DNA from: Clostridium sp. HBUAS56010
GTDB taxonomy: Bacteria; Bacillota; Clostridia; Lachnospirales; Lachnospiraceae
Assembly (NCBI RefSeq): GCF_007115105.1
Contig: NZ_SULJ01000001.1
Span: 496,001 to 560,000 of the forward strand
Reading direction: 5' to 3'
DNA: 64,000 nucleotides
Part shown: positions 43,701-53,585 of the stretch, in pieces
Layout: the number at the start of each line of letters is the position of its first letter
Position numbering within the stretch: position 1 is the first letter of the stretch
Notes under the pieces: generated by a model
The model's database searches: none
Seen by the model: the letters and a program-made list of their open reading frames with translations, nothing else
Told to the model about the DNA's origin: nothing
Program-made: the position numbers and the translations under genes

Positions 43701-43730
43701 ATTATAGAAGAAGCATGTTAAAAAAGTCAA
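43701..43730 (-). promoter_or_regulatory. Sigma-A promoter of the SleB-like gene
   Basis: -35 TTGACT (43725-43730) and -10 TATAAT (43701-43706), 18-bp spacing. The rest of the AT-rich 43731-43933 gap shows nothing clear. Confidence 0.65.
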
Positions 43731-43933
43731 TGGGGATTTAACAATTTTGTGATATTTTAACTTTTGACTTTTTATGCGTTTTTATTTTTTAGAAGTATTG
43801 CACTATTTTTCATGCCATTTCAGCCTGTTTTATATGTTATTTTTCCTTTTACATTTTACAATAGTATTACATTTCTGTTAACTATTCACGTTTCCAAGAA
43901 AAGCCAGTCCACTGGTTTTATGTTTTATGTAAA

Positions 43934-44407
43934 CTAATCCTGTGTTAATGATGCAAATTCACCTTTAATAAAGTCTATGAGAGTCTGTGGAGACACCATA
44001 ATCTGCTGTCCCCTCATGCCTGCGCTGATCGCAATTTCAGAATAATCCAGAGCGGATTTATCTATAAATGTAGGAAAATGTTTTTTCATGCCGACTGGAG
44101 AACAGCCGCCTCTGATATATCCTGTAATTTTCTGCAGATCTTTCATGGGAATCATCTCTACTTTTTTATCGGAAGCAGCCTTTGCCGTTTTCTTTAAGTC
44201 CAGTTCCTTATCCACAGGAATGCAGCAGACAAGAAACCCTGTTTTTTCTCCTTTTAATACAAGCGTTTTAAAAACGCTGCCATGATCCACTCCCATCATA
44301 TCCGCCGCATGACTTCCAGATAAGTCATGTTCGTCTACCTCATATTCCCCGGTATGATAAAAAATACCTGCTTTGTCAAGAATTCTCATTGCATTTGTTT
44401 TAACCAT
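43934..44407 (-). CDS. ybaK: YbaK/EbsC-type Cys-tRNA(Pro) deacylase
   Basis: 157 residues. KTNAMRILDKAGIFYHTGEYEVDEHDLSG is followed by SVFKTLVLKGEKTGFLVCCIPVDKELDLKK, which carries the conserved substrate lysine, and later GYIRGGCSPVGMKKHFPTFID. It clears misacylated Cys-tRNA(Pro). It is complete and monocistronic. Confidence 0.95.
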   Translation of the reverse strand: MVKTNAMRILDKAGIFYHTGEYEVDEHDLSGSHAADMMGVDHGSVFKTLVLKGEKTGFLVCCIPVDKELDLKKTAKAASDKKVEMIPMKDLQKITGYIRGGCSPVGMKKHFPTFIDKSALDYSEIAISAGMRGQQIMVSPQTLIDFIKGEFASLTQD

Positions 44408-44475
44408 AAATTTACACTCCCTGTATTTTTTTCTAATTATAATACTGTTTTTCTATAATTTCAATGACAAGGAGG

Positions 44476-44528
44476 AAAGGAGTCCATAAACATCAGATAC
44501 AAAATCTGACATTTACGGACTCCTTTTC
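44476..44528 (-). terminator. Terminator after leuCD
   Basis: AAAGGAGTCC/GGACTCCTTT stem with inner CAGAT/ATCTG pairing, directly after the leuD stop. It may also serve ybaK-side transcription from the other direction. Confidence 0.7.
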
Positions 44529-44542
44529 CATGGAAAATACAT

Positions 44543-45031
44543 CTATTTCTTCTTATTAATATAGGGAAACAATCCACCTGCTGAAATTATCTCCTGCATA
44601 AAGGGAGGAAACGCCTGACCTTCAAAGGTTTCCCCTGTAGTCTTATTGGTAATGATTCCGCTGTCAAAATCCACCGCCACCTCATCACCTGCTTTAATTG
44701 CCCTTGCCGCCTCAGGACACTCTATAATAGGAAGTCCAATGTTGATTGCATTGCGATAAAAAATCCTTGCAAATGTTTCGGCAATTACGCAACTCACTCC
44801 CGCACATTTGATCACAAGCGGAGCATGCTCCCTGGAAGAACCACATCCAAAGTTCTTATTTGCGACAATAATATCACCTTTTTTAACAGTTTTTATAAAA
44901 TCTTTGTCAATATCTTCCATGCAGTGCTTTGCCAGTTCATTCCCGTCTGTAATATTCAAATACCGTGCCGGTATAATAACATCCGTATCCACATTATCCC
45001 CATACTTAAAAACAGATCCATGTGCATTCAT
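44543..45031 (-). CDS. leuD: 3-isopropylmalate dehydratase small subunit
   Basis: 162 residues, the short LeuD form found in Clostridia and archaea. Motifs are [32 protein letters not shown] (substrate-contact loop) and [19 protein letters not shown]. With LeuC it isomerises 2- to 3-isopropylmalate. It lies 13 bp after leuC. Confidence 0.95.
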   Translation of the reverse strand: MNAHGSVFKYGDNVDTDVIIPARYLNITDGNELAKHCMEDIDKDFIKTVKKGDIIVANKNFGCGSSREHAPLVIKCAGVSCVIAETFARIFYRNAINIGLPIIECPEAARAIKAGDEVAVDFDSGIITNKTTGETFEGQAFPPFMQEIISAGGLFPYINKKK

Positions 45032-45044
45032 CTCTGCATTCCTC

Positions 45045-46310
45045 CTATAATCCTAATTCTTCCGGTGCTGAAATATGACCGGTCACTGCACTTGCAGCCG
45101 CCACTGCAGGACTTGATAAGTACACTTCTGATCCCACATGTCCCATGCGCCCTACAAAATTCCGGTTTGTGGTAGAGATACATCTCTCCCCATCTGCAAG
45201 AATTCCCATATAACCGCCAAGACAGGGACCACAGGTCGGTGTGCTGACTACTGCTCCCGCCTCAATAAATATCTCTAAAAGCCCTTCCTTCATGGACTGC
45301 AGATAGATCTCCTGTGTGGCAGGAATAACGATACAGCGCACATTCTTTGCAACTTTATGCCCTTTTAATATGGCTGCTGCAATCCGCATATCTTCCAGCC
45401 GTCCATTGGTACAGGAACCGATCACTGCCTGATCCACCCTTATCTCATCAAAGGTGCCAAAGGTTCTGGTATTTTCAGGAAGGTGGGGGAATGAAATAGT
45501 TGGTTCTAACTTTGACAAATCTATGGTGTACACTTTTTCATATTCCGCATCTTCATCCGCTTCATAAACTTTAAAATCCCGTTTGGAATGATCCTTTATA
45601 TATTCAACCGTTAATTCATCCACTGGGAAAATTCCATTTTTACCACCGGCCTCTATTGCCATATTTGAAATGGTAAAACGATCATCCATGGAAAGATGTC
45701 TGATTCCCTCGCCGGAAAACTCCATGGACTTATAAAGTGCACCATCCACGCCGATCATGCCTATAATATGAAGAATTACATCTTTTCCTCCAACCCATTT
45801 CGACGGTTTTCCTACCAGTTCGAATTTAATTGCAGATGGAACTTTAAACCAGGCTTTTCCAGTGACCATACCTGCTGCCATGTCTGTACTTCCCACTCCT
45901 GTGGAAAAAGCCCCCAGTGCTCCGTAAGTACAGGTATGGGAATCCGCTCCAATCACCACATCTCCGGCAACTACCAGACCTTTTTCCGGAAGAAGGGCAT
46001 GTTCAATTCCCATCTGGCCAACATCAAAATAATTGGTAATGTCATGGGTACCTGCAAAGTCACGGCAGCATTTGCAGTTTTCTGCAGACTTAATGTCTTT
46101 ATTCGGAATAAAATGATCCATGACCAGAGCAATCTTATCTTTATCAAAAACGGATTCCTTCTGGAACTTTTCCATCTCTTTAATTGCAACTGGCGACGTA
46201 ATATCATTACCCAAAACCAGGTCTAAATTCGCTTCAATTAACTGTCCAGCTTTCACCTCTGAAAGCCCCGCATGAGCCGCCAGAATTTTCTGGGTCATCG
46301 TCATTCCCAT
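45045..46310 (-). CDS. leuC: 3-isopropylmalate dehydratase large subunit
   Basis: 421 residues, an aconitase-family [4Fe-4S] enzyme. Cluster cysteines lie in [13 protein letters not shown] and [14 protein letters not shown]. Other conserved pieces are [24 protein letters not shown] and [16 protein letters not shown]. It forms an operon with leuD and is transcribed away from the LysR gene at 46453. The 142-bp shared gap presumably holds the regulator's sites. Confidence 0.96.
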   Translation of the reverse strand: MGMTMTQKILAAHAGLSEVKAGQLIEANLDLVLGNDITSPVAIKEMEKFQKESVFDKDKIALVMDHFIPNKDIKSAENCKCCRDFAGTHDITNYFDVGQMGIEHALLPEKGLVVAGDVVIGADSHTCTYGALGAFSTGVGSTDMAAGMVTGKAWFKVPSAIKFELVGKPSKWVGGKDVILHIIGMIGVDGALYKSMEFSGEGIRHLSMDDRFTISNMAIEAGGKNGIFPVDELTVEYIKDHSKRDFKVYEADEDAEYEKVYTIDLSKLEPTISFPHLPENTRTFGTFDEIRVDQAVIGSCTNGRLEDMRIAAAILKGHKVAKNVRCIVIPATQEIYLQSMKEGLLEIFIEAGAVVSTPTCGPCLGGYMGILADGERCISTTNRNFVGRMGHVGSEVYLSSPAVAAASAVTGHISAPEELGL

Positions 46311-46452
46311 AGTCTGATCCTCCTGTTGGTTCCTTAGAATGAACCTCTGTTATTTTACTGCTTTACATTCTAACATACTTATTGATATAATAGAAATACA
46401 TAATATGAATATTTACTATAATAGTTAGTTATAGGATGAGAGGGAAAGGAAC

Positions 46453-47352
46453 ATGGAACAAAATTTATCCCAGTACAAAATCTTTTATGAAGTTGCCAAG
46501 GCTGGCAACATCTCCAAAGCAGCAAAAGAATTATACATCAGCCAGCCGGCTATCAGCAAATCCATTAGCAAGCTGGAAGGAAATCTGGGTGTCTCTCTTT
46601 TTACCAGAAACTCCAGAGGGGTACAGCTTACAGAAGAGGGCAAGCTGCTGTTTATTCACACAAAGTCAGCATTCGAAGCCCTGGCACAGGGTGAACAGGA
46701 ATTAAAGCGTATCAAAGATTTTCACATTGGACACTTGAGAATTGGTGTGAGCAATACTCTCTGTAAATATATTTTGCTTCCTTATCTAAAGGGCTTCATT
46801 GAGAAATACCCTCACATTAAAATTACCATTGAAAGCCAGTCAACTGCTCAGACAGTCACCATGCTGGAGCAACAGAGAATTGACCTTGGTCTGATTGCAG
46901 AACCATCTAACCGACGCCCCCTTTCCTTCACTCCTGTCATGGAGATTCAGGATTCCTTTGTTGCAACAAAGTCCTATCTTGATAATCTTTATTTGAGAGA
47001 GGGAAAGGATGCAGATCTGTTTCAAACCGGGAATATCCTTCTGCTAGACAGAAACAATATGACCAGAAAATACATTGATGAATATCTCAATGAAAATCAG
47101 ATTGTTCCCAATCAGATTCTGGAAGTTACCACCATGGACATGCTTATTGAATTTGCTAAGATCGGCATGGGAATCGGCTGTGTGATAAAAGATTTTGTTC
47201 AGAACGAACTGGATCAGAAAAAACTGATTTTAGTGCCTGTTAAAACAGAGATCCAAAAAAGAACTGTAGGATTTGCTTATAATTCCGGCACAATGTCAAC
47301 GGCAATGGAGAATTTCTTCGATGCCATGAAGGTAGAAATCAAAAGATCATAA
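46453..47352 (+). CDS. LysR-family regulator, divergent from leuCD
   Basis: 299 residues. The winged helix is ISKAAKELYISQPAISKSISKLEGNLGVSLFTRNSRGVQLTEEGKLL, followed by the two-lobe effector domain (LRIGVSNTLCKYILLPYLKGF, QRIDLGLIAEP, IGMGIGCVIKDFV). Divergent placement next to leuCD makes regulation of leucine synthesis likely. The effector may be an isopropylmalate-type intermediate (inference by analogy to other LysR proteins). Confidence 0.92.
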   Translation: MEQNLSQYKIFYEVAKAGNISKAAKELYISQPAISKSISKLEGNLGVSLFTRNSRGVQLTEEGKLLFIHTKSAFEALAQGEQELKRIKDFHIGHLRIGVSNTLCKYILLPYLKGFIEKYPHIKITIESQSTAQTVTMLEQQRIDLGLIAEPSNRRPLSFTPVMEIQDSFVATKSYLDNLYLREGKDADLFQTGNILLLDRNNMTRKYIDEYLNENQIVPNQILEVTTMDMLIEFAKIGMGIGCVIKDFVQNELDQKKLILVPVKTEIQKRTVGFAYNSGTMSTAMENFFDAMKVEIKRS

Positions 47353-47354
47353 AT

Positions 47355-47398
47355 AAAAAGCAGGAAACCGGATAATTCATCCAGTCTCCTGCTTTTTA
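47355..47398. terminator. Terminator between LysR gene and ilvC
   Basis: AAAAAGCAGGA/TCCTGCTTTTT stem with A/T tracts on both sides, placed between convergent genes. It serves both. Confidence 0.8.
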
Positions 47399-47417
47399 TT
47401 TTCTATCTCCGATGAAA

Positions 47418-48443
<1,026 letters not shown>

Positions 48444-48537
48444 TCAATCAATTGACTCGTAATGTATTTTGTTAAAGGAACCATGCCGACGACTCTCTGT
48501 CCGCCTTTGGCAATACCTCTAGCCAGCAAAATTGCAG

Positions 48538-49038
48538 TTATGGCAGAACACGAATGTCGCCAGACCCTCTTGATAAACCGGTCAGACCGGTTCGGGCCAA
48601 TTCTAAAATCTCATAATCTTCAAGCAGGTTAATGAGCGCATCAAGCTTTGACTGATCCCCTGTGAGCATAACGGTTAAAGAATCTTTCCCCACATCCACA
48701 ATGGTTGCTCTGAATATATCAGCAATCGCACTTACGGCCTGACGTTGTCCGGAATTAGCACGGACCTTGACCAAAATCAGTTCTCTGAATACAGAACTGC
48801 CTGGCTTTAATTCTTTTATGTCCCTGACATCTTCTAATTTCCTCAGTTGCTTTTCAATCTGGTCTAATATCTCCTGATCGCCGATGGACACCACTGTCAT
48901 TCTGGAATATCTCTCATCCGCGGTCACACCTACTGTCAGACTTTCGATATTATAGCCACGGCGGCTGAATAATCCAGCTACCCTGCTTAATACGCCAGAG
49001 GTGTTATCAACCAACAATGATAATACGATTCTTTCCAT
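48538..49038 (-). CDS. ilvN: Acetolactate synthase small (regulatory) subunit
   Basis: About 166 residues from the ATG at 49038 (MERIVLSLLVDNTSGVLSRVAGLFSRRGYNIESL), an ACT domain that binds valine, followed by the C-terminal ACT-like domain ending RTGLTGLSRGS. The longer frame to 49080 lacks a ribosome site. The catalytic subunit gene is not in the window, which is unusual, as ilvB and ilvN are often adjacent. No T-box leader is seen. Confidence 0.93.
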   Translation of the reverse strand: MERIVLSLLVDNTSGVLSRVAGLFSRRGYNIESLTVGVTADERYSRMTVVSIGDQEILDQIEKQLRKLEDVRDIKELKPGSSVFRELILVKVRANSGQRQAVSAIADIFRATIVDVGKDSLTVMLTGDQSKLDALINLLEDYEILELARTGLTGLSRGSGDIRVLP

Positions 49039-49137
49039 CCTTATCCCTGCCTTTTTGTATAGTGATTTTAATAATAACAATGGTTGTTCTATTTGTCAAT
49101 TAAATAAAAGGAATGTGTATTATAATTTAAAGTTATA

Positions 49138-49743
49138 TCATACACAGGTGGGATAATCAATGATGTAATATTCATAAGCATTGATTACAGTTGTCTCCCC
49201 ATATCGGTCTTCCCGCTTAAACCCCTTCCCATAATTGGCATGAACATGACCATGAAGAAAATACTGGGGCGCATACTTATCCAGCAGATCCTTAAAGCAG
49301 GAAAATCCTGTATGAGGCAGATCAGGCAGATCGTTAAGCAGATAAGCCGGCGCATGGGTGACCAGAATATCAAATCCTTTATTCTTTTTGATCTTCCACC
49401 ACATCCGGCGGATTCTCTGCTCCATCTTCCGTTCTGTGAACTGATTGGGCGCATCCGGTATGTATTCCATGGAACCTCCCAGTCCCATGATCCGCACTCC
49501 GTTAAAGGTGACAATGTTGTCTTCAATGCAGACACAGCCTTCCGGCGGACAGTGGGAGTACTGGCAATCATGGTTTCCACGGACATAAAACACCGGAGCG
49601 CGGGAAAATGTAGCAAAAAATGACAAATATTCCGCTCTTAAATCTCCGCACGAAATGATTAAATCAATGTCTTTGATCTTTTCCGGTGCAAAGAAATCAT
49701 ACAGTGACTTGGACTCCTGATCAGCCAATACCAGAATTTTCAC
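49138..49743 (-). CDS. Calcineurin-like metallophosphoesterase
   Basis: 201 residues. The metal-binding blocks are IISCGDLRAEYLSF, FYVRGNHDCQY, ILVTHAPAYLLNDLP and FLHGHVHANYG. The first block is shortened: the usual D-x-H near the N-terminus reads VLADQES, so the site may hold an altered metal set. It acts on phosphodiesters, substrate unknown. It lies 4 bp after the ParB/PnrA fusion gene, so the two are probably co-transcribed. Confidence 0.88.
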   Translation of the reverse strand: MKILVLADQESKSLYDFFAPEKIKDIDLIISCGDLRAEYLSFFATFSRAPVFYVRGNHDCQYSHCPPEGCVCIEDNIVTFNGVRIMGLGGSMEYIPDAPNQFTERKMEQRIRRMWWKIKKNKGFDILVTHAPAYLLNDLPDLPHTGFSCFKDLLDKYAPQYFLHGHVHANYGKGFKREDRYGETTVINAYEYYIIDYPTCV

Positions 49744-49747
49744 GCTC

Positions 49748-51706
49748 TTACTCCTCCATATCTATTTTCTCGTAAATTGCCTGGCCCTGGAGACGTACCA
49801 GAGACCGTGCTTCTTCTGTAAGTTCTTCATAGTCAGGGATTTTACCGACTACGTTTTCTGCCAGCCAGTTCATGGTTGTAATCTCTTCGGGAGTCAGACT
49901 CTCTCCTTCTTTGCAAGGAACTTTTCCAGTCTGGGAATAAATGGTTCCAACAAAGGGCTGAAAACTCCCTGCACAGATAGAGTGCTTTAAGAAATTAAGC
50001 AAACGTCTGGTTCCATGAGGAAGACTATTGGAACAAATAACATCAATCACATCTGCCGACATTCCCCACCAGTAATTAATTGCCTGTTTTCCCTTCAACT
50101 CCTTCCGGTCAGAAGCACCATGACAGGTAATATTCACCATCTTTTCATAGAACTTTCCCCAATGGCACAAAGGTGATGCCAGATTTTTTAAAGAGCCGTC
50201 CGGAAGCTTCTGATGAAGCCCGAATTCTCTGCTGGGGGTCTTTGGGGTGATCATATCATCACCAGATATAAATGTAATTCCTTCCTTCTCAAGTTCTTCA
50301 TGAGGATCACGGTTCTTGACTCTGGACCACTCTAAATGAACAAGTGAATAGGGATTGATCATCTTTGCTCCAAGGGCAAAGGCGTTGATGTTGGCAATGG
50401 TGCCGTAGATGGGATAATCTGCTATATATCCCAGCTTGTCATCTCTTGACATGGAGGCAGCCAATGCGCCCATAAGGAACTTGGATTCATACATTCTTCC
50501 ATAATAGGTACAGATAGAAGAATAGGACATATTCACAGAACAGTTAAATATCTTTACTTCCGGGTGGTCAATGGCGGTCTTTACCGATTGGTTAATCATG
50601 GTGGAGGCTGTTGTAAAGATCATATTACAACCTGCTTCCAATGCTTCTTTTAAAGCCTTTTCCGTCTCTTCCTTCGAATCTGCATGAAAAAACGCCATGG
50701 TCTGTAATTTATGGTCAAATGCCTGCTCCAGGTACATTCTTCCCAGTTCGTGTCCATAGGTCCAGCTTGAAGTTTCCGCTGACTTGGCATGAATAAAACC
50801 AATCTTTAACATATGAGGTTCAATCATCTGGAAAGGAAGAAGCCAGTTTATAATCTTTAAAGGACCGTTCTCCCCTATCTCCTCTGCGTCTTCCGGCTGG
50901 TCAAGCAAAGCGATCTTATTCCCTCTGGAAGCAAGAAGCAGCTCATCCTTAATCTTAACAAGATCCCTTTTCATCTGTCTCTCTACCCGGTCTTTTACCG
51001 TCCGGTATCCAAACAGTTCCACATATATAAGGAAGGCATCGGAACAGGTCATGTCATAATCATCACCGCCAAAGGCGTGAAATGCCTTGGAAAAGCGATC
51101 ATAGGAGGACTTAAACACAATTCTGTCCTCGTCGCCCCACTGCTCCCCTGGCTGCTTATTCATTGCCTTTATAAGCTTGTCATAGCTTCCCTCTTTGCTG
51201 AACCAGATATCAATATTAAAGGACACCTGATAAAAGTCCAGGAATTCATAATACAGCCGGTTGTTTAAATCATCCGTTCTTCTCGGAATCAGACGGATTA
51301 CAGAAGCCGCAATGCTGAATGCCCCCACATACTTCAACACGCTGACCCGCTTATTGCCTTCCTGCACATAATACTGATTCATGAACTCATAGACAGCAAT
51401 GGGATCATGAATTCCTTCTTCAATCTGATGATCGTAAAGGTATGCCCATTTCGCGCCAAATTCTGACTTTTCAGAAAGCAGCGGCATGAAATTATTGGCA
51501 AAAGCACTGGTTCTGCCTTCTGTCTTTGTCCCCACAATCTTCTCAAGCGGAATATCCATAATTCCAAGATTCACTTCTGAAACAATATCCGTATAAGACA
51601 AAATATCTTCAAGAACCGGAAGATACGGATATTCCCCCTTTGCTACAGAAGCCTGATACTGCCTGCGCCCTCTTCTTACAGCCCCCACATAATCATATAG
51701 TGCCAT
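49748..51706 (-). CDS. Cytosolic fusion of ParB-like domain and PnrA/BMP-like binding domain
   Basis: About 652 residues from the ATG at 51706 (MALYDYVGAVRRGRRQYQ) with AAGGAGAGGAG upstream. Residues about 30-140 look ParB/sulfiredoxin-like (IVGTKTEGRTSAF, then HDPIAVYEFMNQYYVQEGNKRVSVLKYVG). The C-terminal ~350 residues resemble basic-membrane-protein/PnrA nucleoside-binding proteins (KIGFIHAKSAETSSWTYGHELGR, MIFTTASTMINQSV, KLGYIADYPIYG, INAFALGAKMINP). No signal peptide or lipobox is present, so it is not an ordinary ABC binding protein. It may be a cytosolic nucleoside sensor; function unknown. Confidence 0.7.
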   Translation of the reverse strand: MALYDYVGAVRRGRRQYQASVAKGEYPYLPVLEDILSYTDIVSEVNLGIMDIPLEKIVGTKTEGRTSAFANNFMPLLSEKSEFGAKWAYLYDHQIEEGIHDPIAVYEFMNQYYVQEGNKRVSVLKYVGAFSIAASVIRLIPRRTDDLNNRLYYEFLDFYQVSFNIDIWFSKEGSYDKLIKAMNKQPGEQWGDEDRIVFKSSYDRFSKAFHAFGGDDYDMTCSDAFLIYVELFGYRTVKDRVERQMKRDLVKIKDELLLASRGNKIALLDQPEDAEEIGENGPLKIINWLLPFQMIEPHMLKIGFIHAKSAETSSWTYGHELGRMYLEQAFDHKLQTMAFFHADSKEETEKALKEALEAGCNMIFTTASTMINQSVKTAIDHPEVKIFNCSVNMSYSSICTYYGRMYESKFLMGALAASMSRDDKLGYIADYPIYGTIANINAFALGAKMINPYSLVHLEWSRVKNRDPHEELEKEGITFISGDDMITPKTPSREFGLHQKLPDGSLKNLASPLCHWGKFYEKMVNITCHGASDRKELKGKQAINYWWGMSADVIDVICSNSLPHGTRRLLNFLKHSICAGSFQPFVGTIYSQTGKVPCKEGESLTPEEITTMNWLAENVVGKIPDYEELTEEARSLVRLQGQAIYEKIDMEE

Positions 51707-51761
51707 CCGCTCGCTTCTCCTCTCCTTCGTCACTGCGGTTTCTTGTGAAAATGCTTATTAA

Positions 51762-52223
51762 TTACAGATTTCTTACTTTAAATTCCCGTTCCAGTTCTCT
51801 CTTCTGATCCTTTTTGGCAATGTCCTCCCGTTTGTCATAGAGTTTCTTTCCTCTTGCAAGTCCGATTTCTACTTTGACAAGACTTCCCTTAAAATACACC
51901 TGGAGCGGTACCAGAGTGTAACCTTTTTGTGCAATCTTTGCATCCAGCTTGCCAATCTCTGCCTTGTGCAGCAAAAGCTTTCTCACCCGCAAGGGATCCT
52001 TGTTAAAAATGTTGCCTTTTTCATAAGGGCTGACGTTCATACCATAGACATAAACTTCTCCCTTTTCAATCTTTATAAAAGATTCCTTCACGCTGCATTT
52101 TCCCATGCGCATGGACTTTACTTCTGTACCAGCCAGCTCCACACCGGCTTCGTACTTTTCATCAATGAAATAATCATGATATGCCTTTTTATTGTTGGCT
52201 ATGAGTTTTATTCGTTCTCCCAA
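51762..52223 (-). CDS. smpB: SsrA-binding protein
   Basis: 153 residues. It has the SmpB pattern: [67 protein letters not shown] and the basic tail [25 protein letters not shown]. It brings tmRNA to stalled ribosomes. I searched the neighbouring gaps for tmRNA (ssrA) and did not see it. Confidence 0.97.
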   Translation of the reverse strand: MGERIKLIANNKKAYHDYFIDEKYEAGVELAGTEVKSMRMGKCSVKESFIKIEKGEVYVYGMNVSPYEKGNIFNKDPLRVRKLLLHKAEIGKLDAKIAQKGYTLVPLQVYFKGSLVKVEIGLARGKKLYDKREDIAKKDQKRELEREFKVRNL

Positions 52224-52294
52224 ATCAATAACCTCCGTTGTTACGTTTCATATATGATACTACATTGTTTATTCTAAGTAAAGGTCTAATGGCG

Positions 52295-52325
52295 AAAAAG
52301 GAAACTGCCCCTAAGGGAGTTTCCT
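52295..52325 (-). terminator. Terminator of the pyrimidine-degradation operon
   Basis: AGGAAACT/AGTTTCCT stem with inner CCC/GGG pairing, followed in the minus direction by TTTTT, 10 bp past the last stop of the operon. Confidence 0.8.
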
Positions 52326-52334
52326 CTTCTATTC

Positions 52335-53561
52335 TTACTGCCTGTCAATATGTAAAATTGTATTTAACAGTACATTTGCCCCTTTCAGGCAGTTCTCCAC
52401 AGGTGTGTATTCAATCTCACAATGGCTGTGTCCTCCCACACTTGGTACAAAGATCATGGTAGTTGGAATGAGATCAATAACAAACTGGGCATCATGACCG
52501 GGACCGCTGTAGATTCTCCGGTTGGAATAGCCGCATCCCTGAGCACTCTTTTCCACGTAATCAACCAGCTCTGAGGTAAAGCTTACGGTCTTTCTCGCCC
52601 AGGCTTCTTCGTAGGTTACCTTACATTGTTCCACTGTACCTGGAATCTTTTTGATGACTGCAAGCACCTGTTTGATCACTTCCGGGTCCTGGTGTCTGGC
52701 ATCCAGGGTGAATCGGACTTCATCCGGAATAATGGTGTGAATGTTGGGATGTGCAGAGATCTTACCTGTGGTATACACCAGCTTGCCATCTAGCTGATCC
52801 AGTTCATCATGAAGATACTGAATGGTCTTTACAGCTGCGTAAAGGGCATCTTTACGGTATTTCATGGGCGTGGTCCCTGCATGGCCTGCCTGACCGGTAA
52901 AGGTAAACTCATAATTGATCATTCCACAGACCCCTTCTACAATCCCAATGTCAATTCCCTCTGATTCCAGGACCGGACCCTGTTCAATGTGAAGTTCCAC
53001 AAAAGCTTTGGCACTTGAAGAACTCAAACGGTTTTCTTCTTTTCCTTTAAATCCGCTTTGGTCAAGAGCCTCAGAAAACGTATATCCAGGAAGGTCTTTT
53101 GCTTCGGAAGCCAGCATGGCAGCTTTGTCAAACTTTCCGCAGATGACACCGGAGGACATCATAGCCGGTTCAAACCTTGCTCCTTCTTCATTGGTCCAGA
53201 CCATTACAGTAATCGGATGTCGATGAGGAATGTTCTCTTTTACAATGGTTTCTGCCACTTCCATTGCGGTTAAAACACCTAAAATCCCGTCATAATTCCC
53301 TCCCTGACGGACAGAATCCATATGGGAGCCGGAGTAAATAGCAGGAAGATTTTCTGTTCCCGGAATGGTTGCGTAGATATTTGCCATATCATCCGTAACC
53401 ACAGAAGCTCCAATGGCTTCCATGCGTTTCACAAATTCTTTTCTTGCGGCAACTGCTTCCTCTGATAAAGAAAATCTGGTAATCCCACCATTTCCCGTGT
53501 CACCAAACTGACCAAAGGTTTTAATTTTATCTTCCATTCTATCATAATTACACTGAATCAT
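52335..53561 (-). CDS. pydC: N-carbamoyl-beta-alanine amidohydrolase (beta-ureidopropionase, M20 type)
   Basis: About 408 residues from the ATG at 53561 (MIQCNYDRMEDKIKTF), with AAGGAGG upstream. An M20 metal hydrolase: AIYSGSHMDSVRQGGNYDGILGVL (His/Asp ligands), VMVWTNEEGARF (catalytic Glu), VELHIEQGPVLESEG, GQAGHAGTTPM and, at the end, SVGGHSHCEIEY. This is the carbamoylase/allantoate-amidohydrolase family. The preceding dihydropyrimidinase and PreA genes make N-carbamoyl-beta-alanine the likely substrate, giving beta-alanine, CO2 and ammonia. It is last in the operon. Confidence 0.88.
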   Translation of the reverse strand: MIQCNYDRMEDKIKTFGQFGDTGNGGITRFSLSEEAVAARKEFVKRMEAIGASVVTDDMANIYATIPGTENLPAIYSGSHMDSVRQGGNYDGILGVLTAMEVAETIVKENIPHRHPITVMVWTNEEGARFEPAMMSSGVICGKFDKAAMLASEAKDLPGYTFSEALDQSGFKGKEENRLSSSSAKAFVELHIEQGPVLESEGIDIGIVEGVCGMINYEFTFTGQAGHAGTTPMKYRKDALYAAVKTIQYLHDELDQLDGKLVYTTGKISAHPNIHTIIPDEVRFTLDARHQDPEVIKQVLAVIKKIPGTVEQCKVTYEEAWARKTVSFTSELVDYVEKSAQGCGYSNRRIYSGPGHDAQFVIDLIPTTMIFVPSVGGHSHCEIEYTPVENCLKGANVLLNTILHIDRQ

Positions 53562-53585
53562 CTTCTCTTCCTCCTTGAACACAGA

